NCBI RefSeq assembly: GCF_900539295.1
Contig: NZ_UQBH01000021.1
Span: forward strand, 1-39,631
DNA length: 39,631 bases
DNA from: an uncultured Megasphaera sp.
GTDB taxonomy: Bacteria > Bacillota > Negativicutes > Veillonellales > Megasphaeraceae
Direction: 5' to 3'
The notes below the pieces were generated by a model. That model was not told where the DNA came from. It was given only the letters and a program-made list of their open reading frames with translations, and ran no database searches. The position numbers were made by a program, and so were the translations under genes. How positions within the stretch are numbered: position 1 is the stretch's first letter; each line of letters starts with the position of its first letter. Shown here in pieces: positions 7,706-15,728 of the stretch.

Positions 7706-8349
7706 TTATTCTCGACGACGTCTGTTTTGCCTACGACGACAGACCCATTCTCAATCACCTGACGGAGACGATTGAACCCGGTCAGGCCGTCCTCCTCACC
7801 GGTCCCAACGGCTCCGGCAAATCGACCCTCTTGCGGCTGTTGAACGGCCTGATTTTTCCGCAACTTGGGACCTATACCTTTGACGGCACGGTAATTACGG
7901 CGGCTAAGATGCGCGACCACCGCTATTCAAAATGGTTTCACCAGCGCATGGGCTATATCTGGCAGCATCCCGATTCGCAGCTCTTTTGCAGCAGCGTCCG
8001 CGAAGAATTGGCCTTTGGTCCCGTTCAAATGGGCCTCCCTGCCGAAGAAGTCAGAAAGCGCGTCGATGACGCCTTAGAACTCCTAGGCCTGACGAACCTG
8101 GCCGAACGGGCGCCTTATTCCCTGTCCGGCGGCGAAAAGAAACGGACGGCCATGGCATCTATCTTGACCATGAACCCGCAGATTTGGACCATGGATGAAC
8201 CTGAAAGCTACCTCGACGCCGACGGCCTGACCTGGCTGGAAGATTTCCTGCCCAGCCTGAAAGCAGCCGGAAAGACCCTCATCGTAGCCACCCACCACGC
8301 CGGCATCATCCAGAAAATCATCGATAAAGAAATATTCATGAAGTCATAA
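7702..8349 (+). CDS. cbiO: ECF transporter ATPase CbiO
   Basis: The ATP-binding subunit that powers metal import. Walker A GPNGSGKST is at residues 34-42, the Q-loop glutamine at 88 (IWQHPDSQ), the signature LSGGE at 141-145, Walker B with Asp165-Glu166 (MDEPE), and the switch histidine at 198 (ATHH). It is 215 residues, shorter than usual CbiO (about 270), because little follows the core ATPase domain. It starts at an ATG overlapping the cbiQ stop codon (ATGA) with GGAG upstream. With a single ATPase gene, a homodimer is expected. Confidence 0.93.
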   Translation: MIILDDVCFAYDDRPILNHLTETIEPGQAVLLTGPNGSGKSTLLRLLNGLIFPQLGTYTFDGTVITAAKMRDHRYSKWFHQRMGYIWQHPDSQLFCSSVREELAFGPVQMGLPAEEVRKRVDDALELLGLTNLAERAPYSLSGGEKKRTAMASILTMNPQIWTMDEPESYLDADGLTWLEDFLPSLKAAGKTLIVATHHAGIIQKIIDKEIFMKS

Positions 8350-8391
8350 AAAAACAGATGCAAGCCTACTCGTAGGTCTGCATCTGTTTTT
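8350..8391. terminator. Bidirectional terminator shared by cbiO and the glucosaminidase gene
   Basis: AAAAACAGATGCA (8350-8362) and TGCATCTGTTTTT (8379-8391) pair perfectly, with an inner stem CCTAC/GTAGG. T runs are present on both strands. The hairpin overlaps the last codons and stop of the convergent minus-strand gene (8366-8391), so those codons also form the terminator stem. Confidence 0.9.
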
Positions 8392-9568
8392 GATTGGCCA
8401 TCACGCGAGGGTTGGCCGTATTGATTCGTCCGGCTTCGGTCAAAGCCCGGCTGCCGGCGTCGTATTTCCCTTGCCGAAAGTATAAGACAGTCATGGCATT
8501 GGCGGCGTCTGCCGACTGCGGTGAAAAGCGGAGGATTTCTCGGAAGGAGCGCAGGGCTTCTTCATCTTTTCCGAGGTCCATGGCCAGCATTCCGCGATTG
8601 TACCAGGCTTCTAAAAATTCGGGCCGAATGGCAATAGCCCTATCGTAACTTATAAGGGAATCGTCGAGGTTCCCTCTTTTTTGCTGGGTCAAGGCCAAAT
8701 CATACCAGGCCGCCGAAGACGTCTCATTTCGCTTTACCGCTTGACGGAAATCCTGCTCGGCCAGCCAATAGTAGCCTTTATGGAAGAAGACGATGCCCCG
8801 ATAGAGATAGGACGCGGGGTCATCACGGTGAAGGATGACCTTTTCAAAGCCCGTCAGCAAGTCGTCATCGCTCCCGTCCGGCGTCTGGGCTTCGGTCCAC
8901 ATCCAGAGGATTTCCTGGCCGTAGTGCTTGCCGGGGACGGCCCAGCGGCCGTTGAGACCAGTCCAGGCCGATACTTTTCCGTAGAGTTCGGGATGATTCT
9001 GAACGAGGAGTTCATAGCGCGGATCGATGATGGCCGTCTTTGGCCGTTCCGTGCTGGCATAGGCCAAAAGATGCTGGATATGGGCGCGGACGCCGAGCTG
9101 AGGCGTTGCAAAACTGGCACCGGGCACCCCATTTCCCGTCGCACCGAGGCCGCAGAAATTATTCTGCTCAGGCGACACGTCACCGCCATAAGCAAAGTAC
9201 CCCGTCTCTTTCAATGCCTGACAGAGGGCTACATCCGGGCGGATGCCTTCGCGGCCGGCTTCGTCGTAATAAGCCTGTACGACGTCCTCTAAGGGAGCGT
9301 TCAATTTAGGATTGGCATTGCGCAGACGGATGAAGCGGACCATCTGCTCGGGAGACACCGTCGCCGGCCCCATAATCGTGTCGGATCCTTCCGGGACATC
9401 CAGGAAGGGCCGATCATAAGGGGGCAGTATCTGCCAGGGAGCTTTCTCGATAGCCTGTTTATCAACGCCGGCTTCGGCCTGAACCGGGAAGGGCACGAAA
9501 AAGGGCAGGCCCAAGAGCGCTGCCCCCATAAGGCCTGCCGAAAGACCTCTTTTCAGCTTAGAATTCAC
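8366..9568 (-). CDS. Secreted glucosaminidase-domain protein with TPR repeats
   Basis: A 400-residue exported protein, with a signal peptide at residues 1-31 (cleavage near VQA-EA). Residues ~70-225 resemble the endo-beta-N-acetylglucosaminidase domain that cuts peptidoglycan glycan chains. ALCQALKETGYF supplies the catalytic glutamate at 121, followed by NNFCGLG and the conserved W-rich end. Residues ~235-395 are four or so TPR units (for example SAAWYDLALTQQKRGNLDDS and EAWYNRGMLAMDLGKDEEAL), suggesting a partner in the periplasm. The start overlaps the preceding CGGC-domain gene by 11 bases, so it is translated from the same mRNA. Its last codons lie in the terminator hairpin at 8350-8391. 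The division or growth role is inferred from the domain only. Confidence 0.85.
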   Translation of the reverse strand: MNSKLKRGLSAGLMGAALLGLPFFVPFPVQAEAGVDKQAIEKAPWQILPPYDRPFLDVPEGSDTIMGPATVSPEQMVRFIRLRNANPKLNAPLEDVVQAYYDEAGREGIRPDVALCQALKETGYFAYGGDVSPEQNNFCGLGATGNGVPGASFATPQLGVRAHIQHLLAYASTERPKTAIIDPRYELLVQNHPELYGKVSAWTGLNGRWAVPGKHYGQEILWMWTEAQTPDGSDDDLLTGFEKVILHRDDPASYLYRGIVFFHKGYYWLAEQDFRQAVKRNETSSAAWYDLALTQQKRGNLDDSLISYDRAIAIRPEFLEAWYNRGMLAMDLGKDEEALRSFREILRFSPQSADAANAMTVLYFRQGKYDAGSRALTEAGRINTANPRVMANQKQMQTYE

Positions 9569-9959
9569 GATAGATGCCCTTCTTCCGCTTGGCTTCCGTA
9601 GATTTAGAAATATAGGTTCCCAGAACTAAAGGATAGCCCTTGCGCTCGATGATCTGGGCCATGTAGTTTCGGAAGGGACAGGGCGGCCGGTGATACGAGT
9701 CGGATACGACGCACGAGGCGAAATGGATGGTAACGTTTTCTTTTTTATCGCCGTACCGCTTTATCTTCCGAGTCAAGTTCTCGAGCTTAGCCGAAATGCC
9801 GGCACCACAGCAACCGCCGCAGGTCATCATGAGAAACCGCGTATCGGCGGGATAGTCGGCCATGGTGTCCACGCGGTTGACGAAGGTATTCATGCAGGCA
9901 TAGCCGCTGCAGCGCTTAGTGACGATATCGCATTGGATGACGACGACTAATTGGGACAT
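9558..9959 (-). CDS. CGGC domain-containing protein (putative metal-binding)
   Basis: A protein of 133 residues with the name-giving motif Cys-Gly-Gly-Cys at 47-50, immediately followed by another Cys (MTCGGCC), plus Cys10, Cys17 and Cys22 near the N-terminus and Cys at VSDSY-adjacent and PPCP positions. The cysteine-rich fold is thought to bind a metal; the biochemical role of the family is not established. It starts at ATG 9959 behind an excellent AAGGAGGG site, 14 bases after the CpXC gene, and overlaps the glucosaminidase gene downstream. There is no membrane segment or signal peptide. Confidence 0.8.
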   Translation of the reverse strand: MSQLVVVIQCDIVTKRCSGYACMNTFVNRVDTMADYPADTRFLMMTCGGCCGAGISAKLENLTRKIKRYGDKKENVTIHFASCVVSDSYHRPPCPFRNYMAQIIERKGYPLVLGTYISKSTEAKRKKGIYREF

Positions 9960-9973
9960 AAGAATCCCTCCTT

Positions 9974-10648
9974 TTAGTTATATACGTAGGTATTCAAGAA
10001 ATCCTGAGTCCAAGCCTGATCGATGCGGGCCAGCGCCGGTTCTTCTTTCGGCAGATTTTCCGATAAGGACTGTTGAAACTGACTGTACAAGGGACTGAGG
10101 CCCTCCTGAAAATCGATATAGGCGCCTTGTTCCGAGGCCTTGTCGAAGAATACCAGGCGAAGGGAACCGTCATCTTGACTGACGAAGTGGCAGCTGGTAA
10201 CCTTAAATTCCTTATCCTGTTCCTTAAATTGAGCCAGGGCCGCGGCCTTCGTCAATTCCATCAGGCGGTCATCGAGGCCGGCTTCGAAGATCGTAATTTT
10301 TTCCAGCAAATCTTCTTTCGTCCGGACCAAGCGGAAGACATAGTGATTGGCACTCATTTTCTCAAAGACCTGGTGATTTTCCGTCATATCGCGGTCGGCC
10401 CGCTGTTCGTCATTTTCGGTCGGCCCGTAGAAGACCATGAAGCGGCGATCGGCATCGTGATATAAGAAACCGTAGTCGATATTGACCGTCGTGCCGCAGT
10501 GCGGGCAGTGATAGTGAAAGGCTTCCAGGGAAGCGATGCTGTCTTTCATTTCCGGATTTTCGGCGATGTCGACACTGTCCCAAACGGTAAAATTCCCGGC
10601 CTTTTGACAAGCAGGACACGTGATTTCTTCTTGATGCTGCATACTCAT
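9974..10648 (-). CDS. CpXC-domain zinc-binding protein
   Basis: A 224-residue cytoplasmic protein. Two Cys-Pro-x-Cys knuckles, Cys11/Cys14 (CPAC) and Cys48/Cys51 (CPHC), would bind one zinc as in the CpXC family, whose function is unknown. The remaining ~150 residues are acidic and hydrophilic with no recognised catalytic motif. The ATG at 10648 follows an AGAGG site. It heads a three-gene operon with the CGGC protein and the secreted glucosaminidase. An extended -10 promoter lies at 10693-10703. Confidence 0.75.
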   Translation of the reverse strand: MSMQHQEEITCPACQKAGNFTVWDSVDIAENPEMKDSIASLEAFHYHCPHCGTTVNIDYGFLYHDADRRFMVFYGPTENDEQRADRDMTENHQVFEKMSANHYVFRLVRTKEDLLEKITIFEAGLDDRLMELTKAAALAQFKEQDKEFKVTSCHFVSQDDGSLRLVFFDKASEQGAYIDFQEGLSPLYSQFQQSLSENLPKEEPALARIDQAWTQDFLNTYVYN

Positions 10649-10692
10649 GATGAATACCTCTCTTCTCTGCCGCGATAGTCGGCGTTTTTTTT

Positions 10693-10703
10693 ATTATACC
10701 ACA
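10693..10703 (-). promoter_or_regulatory. Extended -10 promoter of the CpXC operon
   Basis: On the minus strand TGTGGTATAAT contains a perfect TATAAT. A G-rich upstream stretch offers no good -35. It lies about 45 bases before the CpXC start codon. Confidence 0.55.
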
Positions 10704-10748
10704 ATCATAGACCCCGGCATACGGCCAAACACGGCTCTAAAGGGACTT

Positions 10749-11069
10749 CTATGCGCCGCTGGTCACACGCAGTCCGACGATGCCGGCGACGATGAGACCC
10801 ACCGACAAGACCTGCCAGGGCGACAGGGATTCGTGAAAGAAAATCAGGCCGGCGATGACGGTTCCAACGATACCGATGCCCGTCCAAATGGCATAGGCCA
10901 TGCTGATGGGAAGATGACGCAGGGCCAGACTCAAAAAGATGAAGCTGCCGACCATGGCGACCAAGGTAAGGACGCTGGGCCCGAGCCGTGAAAACCCGTG
11001 AGTATATTTCAGGCCGACGGCCCAGCCCATTTCCAAAATACCGGCAATCAATAAGTAAATCCAAGACAT
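10749..11069 (-). CDS. sugE: Small multidrug resistance family exporter, Gdx/SugE type (guanidinium exporter)
   Basis: A 106-residue, four-helix membrane protein that works as a dual-topology dimer. The essential membrane glutamate is at residue 13 (AGILEMGW), the position known for Gdx-type transporters, and the flanking LEMGWAVGLKYTHGF pattern fits the Gdx subgroup, which exports guanidinium in exchange for protons, better than the polyaromatic EmrE subgroup. ATG 11069 follows GGAGAGG at good spacing; an upstream in-frame start at 11108 would run through the leader terminator tail and is rejected. Expression is likely controlled by the attenuator at 11089-11219. Confidence 0.9.
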   Translation of the reverse strand: MSWIYLLIAGILEMGWAVGLKYTHGFSRLGPSVLTLVAMVGSFIFLSLALRHLPISMAYAIWTGIGIVGTVIAGLIFFHESLSPWQVLSVGLIVAGIVGLRVTSGA

Positions 11070-11088
11070 ACAAATCCTCTCCTTCTCT

Positions 11089-11219
11089 AAAAAAAAGGTA
11101 CGCTGCACGATTCCAACAAAGGCCTACTGGAATCGTATCGCGTACCCGGCGGTAATCTATATATGCAGTTAAAATGTTTCTACGGGAGGCATTTTAGCAC
11201 AGAAAATTTTCCTTGTCAA
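11089..11219 (-). promoter_or_regulatory. Promoter, leader and intrinsic terminator upstream of the SMR gene (probable riboswitch)
   Basis: TTGACA (11219-11214) and TAAAAT (11196-11191) are 17 bases apart. The leader ends in a long hairpin: GGTACGC/GCGTACC (11140-11146/11097-11103) around ACGATTCCA/TGGAATCGT (11128-11136/11107-11115), followed by eight T (11096-11089). This would stop transcription before the gene unless prevented. CCCG (11186-11183) can pair with CGGG (11148-11145), which shares two bases with the terminator foot. GCCT (11190-11187) is complementary to AGGC in the terminator loop (11125-11122), a possible kissing contact. Guanidine is the expected ligand from the gene; I could not match classes I-III and cannot verify class IV. 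Confidence 0.75.
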
Positions 11220-11359
11220 CAGTCCAATCCTTTCTTGAAAAGTCTCATGCCATCACCACAAAATCTCTTCCGGATAAACGTTTGACCTTTTCCATCCTAC
11301 AGACAGACGAAAGCGGATATGCTATAGTTAAAACAGCAACTGTGAAGGGAGGCATCTCT

Positions 11360-12238
11360 ATGAAAGACGCCTATGTAAAATTCATGCTGGCAACGGTCAT
11401 CTACGGTACCAACGGCATCATTGCCAGCCACATTCCGCTGTCGAGCTACGAAATCGTCCTGACCCGAACGGTCCTGGGCAGCTTGTTTTTAATGGTCCTG
11501 ACGACCTTCCGCCATGAATGGAGCACCCTCCATCAGATGACGCCAAGAGAATGGCTGCTCTTAGTCCTGGCCGGCCTCTTTCTGGGCGGAAACTGGATTT
11601 TTCTCTATGAAGCCTACCAGCATATCGGCGTCAGTTTGGCCACCCTCTTGTGCTATATCGGGCCCATTTTGATTATGATACTGTCGCGATTCGTCTTTAA
11701 AGAGCCCTTCACCCTTCCCAAAGTCACAGCCATGATTTTGGTCACCTTAGGCATCATGGCCATCAATGGGGCCGACTTCCAGGCTCACGGCCTTTCCTGG
11801 GGCGTCGCCTGCGGCTTTCTCGGGGCCGTCTGCTTTGCCCTCTTAATCATCGTCATGAAAAAGGCAGAGCCCATGGCGGGCTTTTTTGCCCCGGCCTGTC
11901 AGCTCGTCGTCGCCTCACTCCTCGTCGGCGCCGTCACCTATACCATCCCGGCTCCGGCCGTCGATTTGACCCTCCAAGACCTATCCTACATGGCCATATT
12001 AGGCATCGTCAATACGGGCCTCGGCTATGCCCTCTATTTTACCGGCGTTCAGCATTTGTCGGCCCAGAGCGTTTCTATCTGCGGCTATTTCGAGCCCTTC
12101 ACGGCCCTCCTCTTGTCGGCCCTGATTCTCGGTGAAGTCCTGACGCCCATGCAGTGGCTCGGCGCCGTTCTGATCCTCGGCGGCGTCGCCTTGAGTGAAT
12201 TATGGCATCCCCGCAAAAAAAGACAAGAAGCATTGTAA
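11360..12238 (+). CDS. EamA/DMT-family transporter
   Basis: A 292-residue inner-membrane carrier with ten hydrophobic segments in two EamA repeats (about residues 5-135 and 145-285), the drug/metabolite exporter layout. Conserved features include GTNGIIA in the first helix, the LLCYIGPIL segment and the late ICGYFEPFTALLLSALILGE stretch typical of the family. The substrate is unknown. ATG 11360 follows GGGAGG at good spacing; upstream in-frame codons from 11213 lie in the divergent promoter and are rejected. Its 3' end overlaps the convergent LysR gene by 39 bases. Confidence 0.88.
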   Translation: MKDAYVKFMLATVIYGTNGIIASHIPLSSYEIVLTRTVLGSLFLMVLTTFRHEWSTLHQMTPREWLLLVLAGLFLGGNWIFLYEAYQHIGVSLATLLCYIGPILIMILSRFVFKEPFTLPKVTAMILVTLGIMAINGADFQAHGLSWGVACGFLGAVCFALLIIVMKKAEPMAGFFAPACQLVVASLLVGAVTYTIPAPAVDLTLQDLSYMAILGIVNTGLGYALYFTGVQHLSAQSVSICGYFEPFTALLLSALILGEVLTPMQWLGAVLILGGVALSELWHPRKKRQEAL

Positions 12239-13051
12239 AGCCTCGGTCATGCCGTCCTGTCGATACGCTAGGACGGCATATTCGGTAAAAGCGTCGGCTA
12301 AGGGAATGACCCGAAGACCCGGATAGGCATCCCCTTGATGGAGGGGCAGGACGGCAAAGCCTTGGGACATGCTGACCGTCAAGAGCTGTTCGGACAAGTT
12401 CTTACAGCGATGGATTTCTTCAAAGTCCTGATGAAAAGCCTGTCGAAAATTCTTCCGTATCTTCTCGACATAAGCTTGACTGTCCGACTTGGTCACAAAG
12501 GGCGTATGGCCGATGACGGCTTCAATAGCCCCATATCGTTCCCATAGGGAATTGGCGCAGACAAAGGACTGGCGAATGGCGAACAAGGGCCGATACGTAA
12601 AGGAGTCCTTCACCGACTGAGCATCGGAAAAGACGAATCCGTCGAGGAGGCCGGCCGCTAACTGACGCTCTAAATCAGCTGCGTCATCAAAACTAAAATA
12701 CAATTTATATTCCGGATAGGCTTCTTCAAACCGGCGCAGCCATAAGGCTTCGACGTATTCCTGCATGGCCATTCCCAGACGGATTTCGGTATGACCCTTC
12801 CGCCGCAAGGAATCGCGAAGTGCTTCATAGGACCGGCAAATCTCCGTCATGCCTTCGTAAAAACGGCGGCCTTCTGCCGTGAGTGACACTCCGCGGTGTT
12901 CCCGGTAGAAAAGTGTACAGCCTAAATCGCGTTCCAAATGGGTAATATATTTTGTCATCGTCGTCTGGGCGATATGGCAGTTGCGGGCAGCCTGGGTAAA
13001 ATTATTCAGCCTCGCCGCTTCTAAAAAATACCGTATCTTGGAAAGATCCAT
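12200..13051 (-). CDS. LysR-family transcriptional regulator
   Basis: A 283-residue regulator. The N-terminal winged helix-turn-helix (residues 1-60) shows LSKIRYFLEAARLNNFTQAA and the recognition helix QTTMTKYITHLERDLG; residues ~90-280 are the effector-binding domain. The start is ATG 13051, which has AAGGAGA at spacing 6; the ATG at 13057 touches that site directly. It is divergent from the AEC transporter gene with 111 bases between, the usual arrangement for a LysR protein and its target. Its end runs convergently into the EamA gene. The effector is unknown. Confidence 0.88.
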   Translation of the reverse strand: MDLSKIRYFLEAARLNNFTQAARNCHIAQTTMTKYITHLERDLGCTLFYREHRGVSLTAEGRRFYEGMTEICRSYEALRDSLRRKGHTEIRLGMAMQEYVEALWLRRFEEAYPEYKLYFSFDDAADLERQLAAGLLDGFVFSDAQSVKDSFTYRPLFAIRQSFVCANSLWERYGAIEAVIGHTPFVTKSDSQAYVEKIRKNFRQAFHQDFEEIHRCKNLSEQLLTVSMSQGFAVLPLHQGDAYPGLRVIPLADAFTEYAVLAYRQDGMTEALQCFLSFFAGMP

Positions 13052-13162
13052 GTCCATTCTCCTTATCCATCACTTTTTTTCATGGCAAAGTCCACAGGTT
13101 TCATTAGTCAAGACCCATCAGGCATGATAAAATAAGGAAGTTTTCAGAAAGGAGTCTTGCCA

Positions 13163-14098
13163 ATGAATTACTTTTCCATCGTACTTGTGCAAATCGTCGG
13201 TTTCGTCATCTACATCCTTATCGGCATTGCCGGCGTGCGTATGAAAGTCTTGACCCCTCGTTCTCTCGGCGTCTTATCGCAGTTCATTACCAAGATATCC
13301 CTGCCGCTGCTCTTATTTACGAATACCCTCAATGGGGCGACGCGCCAAGAGTTCTTCGACGACCTGCCGGTCTTGGCCGTAACGGCCCTGCTTTATTTTT
13401 TATTATACCCCCTCAGCCGACTTTTGGCACGCCTCTTTAACCTAAAGGGCAATGAAAATCACGTCTACAGCGCCTGTTCCATGTTCGGCAACATCGGCTT
13501 TATGGGCATCCCCATCGTGGCAGCCGTCTTTCCCGAACAAGGCATGCTCTATATCGCCTTGTTTACCGTCGTCGACCAGCTCCTGCTGTGGACGGTAGGC
13601 GTCAATTTAACGGCGCCGACAGACAAGGAAAACGCCATGTCTATTGCCAGCCGCCTCTTAAAGATGATCAACCCGGCTACAATTGCCGTCACCTTGGCCG
13701 TCATCGGCATCTTTATGGATGCCCATCTGCCGCAGACCGTCAATGTCCCATTGACCAAGGCCGGCGCCGTGACGACGCCTCTGGCCATGATTTACATGGG
13801 CGGCTTATTCTGCTTCATCGATCTGAAAAAATATATTGGCAAAAAAGAATTTTACGGCACGGTCCTGGTCAAGATGAGCCTCTTTCCCCTTTTCTTCTAT
13901 GAACTGGGCACGATGTTAGGCGTTATGAACGACATCGTCATCACCTTGAGTCTCCTCTCTGCCCTCCCTACCATGGCCGCCGTCGTCATGCTGGCGCAAA
14001 ACCAACAGTCTGCCGGAGAATATGCCGCCGGCATGACCTTAGTGACGACGATCTGCTCCATCTTCACCCTGCCCCTGGTCTGCCTCTATTTCGGCTAA
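13163..14098 (+). CDS. AEC-family (auxin efflux carrier-like) transporter
   Basis: A membrane protein of 311 residues with about ten hydrophobic helices. The family feature of a helix broken by a conserved asparagine/glycine pair is seen at CSMFGNIGFMGIPI (about residues 110-125), and FITKISLPLLLF near the start is typical. Bacterial members move malate, malonate or other organic acids; the substrate here is not known. ATG 13163 follows AAAGGAG at spacing ~8. A TTG two codons upstream is too close to the site. A plausible -10 (GATAAAAT) lies just upstream near 13125-13132. A terminator follows at 14118-14142. Confidence 0.87.
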   Translation: MNYFSIVLVQIVGFVIYILIGIAGVRMKVLTPRSLGVLSQFITKISLPLLLFTNTLNGATRQEFFDDLPVLAVTALLYFLLYPLSRLLARLFNLKGNENHVYSACSMFGNIGFMGIPIVAAVFPEQGMLYIALFTVVDQLLLWTVGVNLTAPTDKENAMSIASRLLKMINPATIAVTLAVIGIFMDAHLPQTVNVPLTKAGAVTTPLAMIYMGGLFCFIDLKKYIGKKEFYGTVLVKMSLFPLFFYELGTMLGVMNDIVITLSLLSALPTMAAVVMLAQNQQSAGEYAAGMTLVTTICSIFTLPLVCLYFG

Positions 14099-14117
14099 CT
14101 CAATTTCACGCAGAACG

Positions 14118-14145
14118 AAAGCTGTCCCATGAGGACAGCTTTTTT
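14118..14145 (+). terminator. Terminator after the AEC transporter
   Basis: AAAGCTGTCC (14118-14127) pairs perfectly with GGACAGCTTT (14133-14142), with a 5-base loop and then a run of T through 14145. Confidence 0.92.
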
Positions 14146-14276
14146 ATCGTACAAACAATCCCATTGATGAACTTGTCACACTTAGGAGCAAGCAGCATGC
14201 GAAGGCTCCGGCCGGGCTCAAATCCAGCATATCTCCCCCCCATGCAATCACCGTCTCCCGGCTGCAATAAACAATC

Positions 14277-15650
14277 TTACGAAGCCATAGAGCCGGCCTG
14301 TACCGGATTGTCGGACATGCTGTATAGGGTCCGCTGTTCGCGGACGACGAAGAAAATGGAAACGGCCAGGGCCAGGGCGTCGCTGACCGGTTGAGCCATG
14401 AAGATACCATTGATATCCCACAGCAAAGGCAGGATATAGATGAGCGGGATGAGGAGCAGGATCTGCCGTAAAAAGGTGATAACGATGGAAGGCATCGGTT
14501 TGGCAATGGACTGGAAGAAGGTCGTGACCAGCATGACAAAGCCCAGGATCGGGGTGATGCAGAAATTGGCCCGCAGTCCCGGAACGCCGATGGCCAGCAT
14601 ATCTTCCGTAGCCCCAAAAGCCGCCAGGATGGCCTCGGGAAATACCATGATCAGGATCCAGATGATGCAGGTAATGCCCACCGAAAAGGCCGAGGCCTGA
14701 TACAGAGTGGCCATGACCCGATGGTACTGTTTCGCTCCGAAGTTGTTGCCGACGATGGGCTGAATCCCTTGGCTGATGCCGCTGGCCGGCATGATGACAA
14801 AGGTCATCATACTGGAGACGACGGCGTAGACACTGATAGCCGTATCGCCGCCGTATTGGCCTAATTGGCTGTTATACACGAGGCTGATGAGCCCCATAGC
14901 CATTTGGGCAATCCAAAAGGCAAAGCCGCAGGATATGATGGTCCGCGAAAGCCAGGCATCGAAGGCAAAGGTATCTCTTTTGATTTCGACTTTCGTATGG
15001 CCTTTCCAAACGAGATAAGCCCCAAAGAAGGCCGAAAGGAATTGGCCGATAACCGTCGCCCAAGCCGCACCGGTGACGCCCCAATCGAGACCTGCCACAA
15101 ATACGGCATCGAGGATGATGTTGGTCACGGCGCCGACAGCCGTCACGCCCATACCCAGGACGGGCTTTCCGGAAACGCGGACAAAGTCGCAAAAGACCTG
15201 GCTCAGCCCTTGAAAGAGGCAGCCCAGGGCCACGATGCGGTAATAAGCGAGGGCGTATTCATAAGCCGTTTCGGTAACGCCGAAGACCTTTAGGATGGGA
15301 TCGGCAAACAGCAGCAAAAAGACGGACAGCAGCACTTCACAGACGACGACTAAAATCAGAGAATTGCCGAAGGAACGGTTCATATTCTCCTGTTCCCCTT
15401 TTCCGGAAAACAGGCTGAACAGGGACGATCCGCCGGCGCTGCAGGTCAGGCCGAAGGCCATCATCATGTAAAAAAGGGGAAAGCAAATCGAAAGGCCTGC
15501 CAAGGCCGACGTGCCGTTGAAGTTGCCTACAAAAATCCGGTCGACGATGTTATAGATGGCTGTAATCAAAAGAGAGATAGCCGCCGGAATGGAGTATTTT
15601 AAAATCATGGGAAAGAGCTTCCCCGTCGAAAAATCATTGCCGTTATTCAT
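14277..15650 (-). CDS. MATE-family efflux transporter
   Basis: A 457-residue inner-membrane exporter with twelve hydrophobic segments in two MatE halves. N-terminal FPMILKYSIPAAISLLITAIYN and the first-half FVGNFNGTSALAGLSI correspond to the family's cation-driven drug exporters (MepA/NorM-like). Two starts are possible: ATG 15650, with GAGG nine bases before it, and ATG 15665, whose upstream GGAAAG is too close; I chose 15650. An 18-bp operator (15676-15693) sits just before the gene and is identical to the one before the marR gene upstream, so the pump is probably repressed by that MarR protein. The drug is unknown. 14146-14276 holds no gene that I can support. Confidence 0.9.
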   Translation of the reverse strand: MNNGNDFSTGKLFPMILKYSIPAAISLLITAIYNIVDRIFVGNFNGTSALAGLSICFPLFYMMMAFGLTCSAGGSSLFSLFSGKGEQENMNRSFGNSLILVVVCEVLLSVFLLLFADPILKVFGVTETAYEYALAYYRIVALGCLFQGLSQVFCDFVRVSGKPVLGMGVTAVGAVTNIILDAVFVAGLDWGVTGAAWATVIGQFLSAFFGAYLVWKGHTKVEIKRDTFAFDAWLSRTIISCGFAFWIAQMAMGLISLVYNSQLGQYGGDTAISVYAVVSSMMTFVIMPASGISQGIQPIVGNNFGAKQYHRVMATLYQASAFSVGITCIIWILIMVFPEAILAAFGATEDMLAIGVPGLRANFCITPILGFVMLVTTFFQSIAKPMPSIVITFLRQILLLIPLIYILPLLWDINGIFMAQPVSDALALAVSIFFVVREQRTLYSMSDNPVQAGSMAS

Positions 15651-15675
15651 ATCAGTACGCCTCATCTTTCCATTA

Positions 15676-15693
15676 TTCTTAGTTTCCTAAGTA
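15676..15693. promoter_or_regulatory. MarR operator copy 1 (MATE gene)
   Basis: TTCTTAGTTTCCTAAGTA contains the palindrome CTTAG-TTTC-CTAAG (15678-15691). It lies 26 bases upstream of the MATE start and is identical to the site at 16170-16187. Confidence 0.8.
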
Positions 15694-15728
15694 TTTAATT
15701 AAAGAGAAAGGATAACGAGTCTGTCCTT

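Noticed and set aside
10661..10692. A plus-strand hairpin followed by eight T
   Set aside because: The stem is only four or five base pairs and no plus-strand gene ends there; the T run is better explained by the region downstream of the minus-strand promoter.
14144..14617. A 157-codon minus-strand frame at the end of the MATE gene
   Set aside because: It is an out-of-frame shadow of the pump gene; serine/proline-rich translation without motif.
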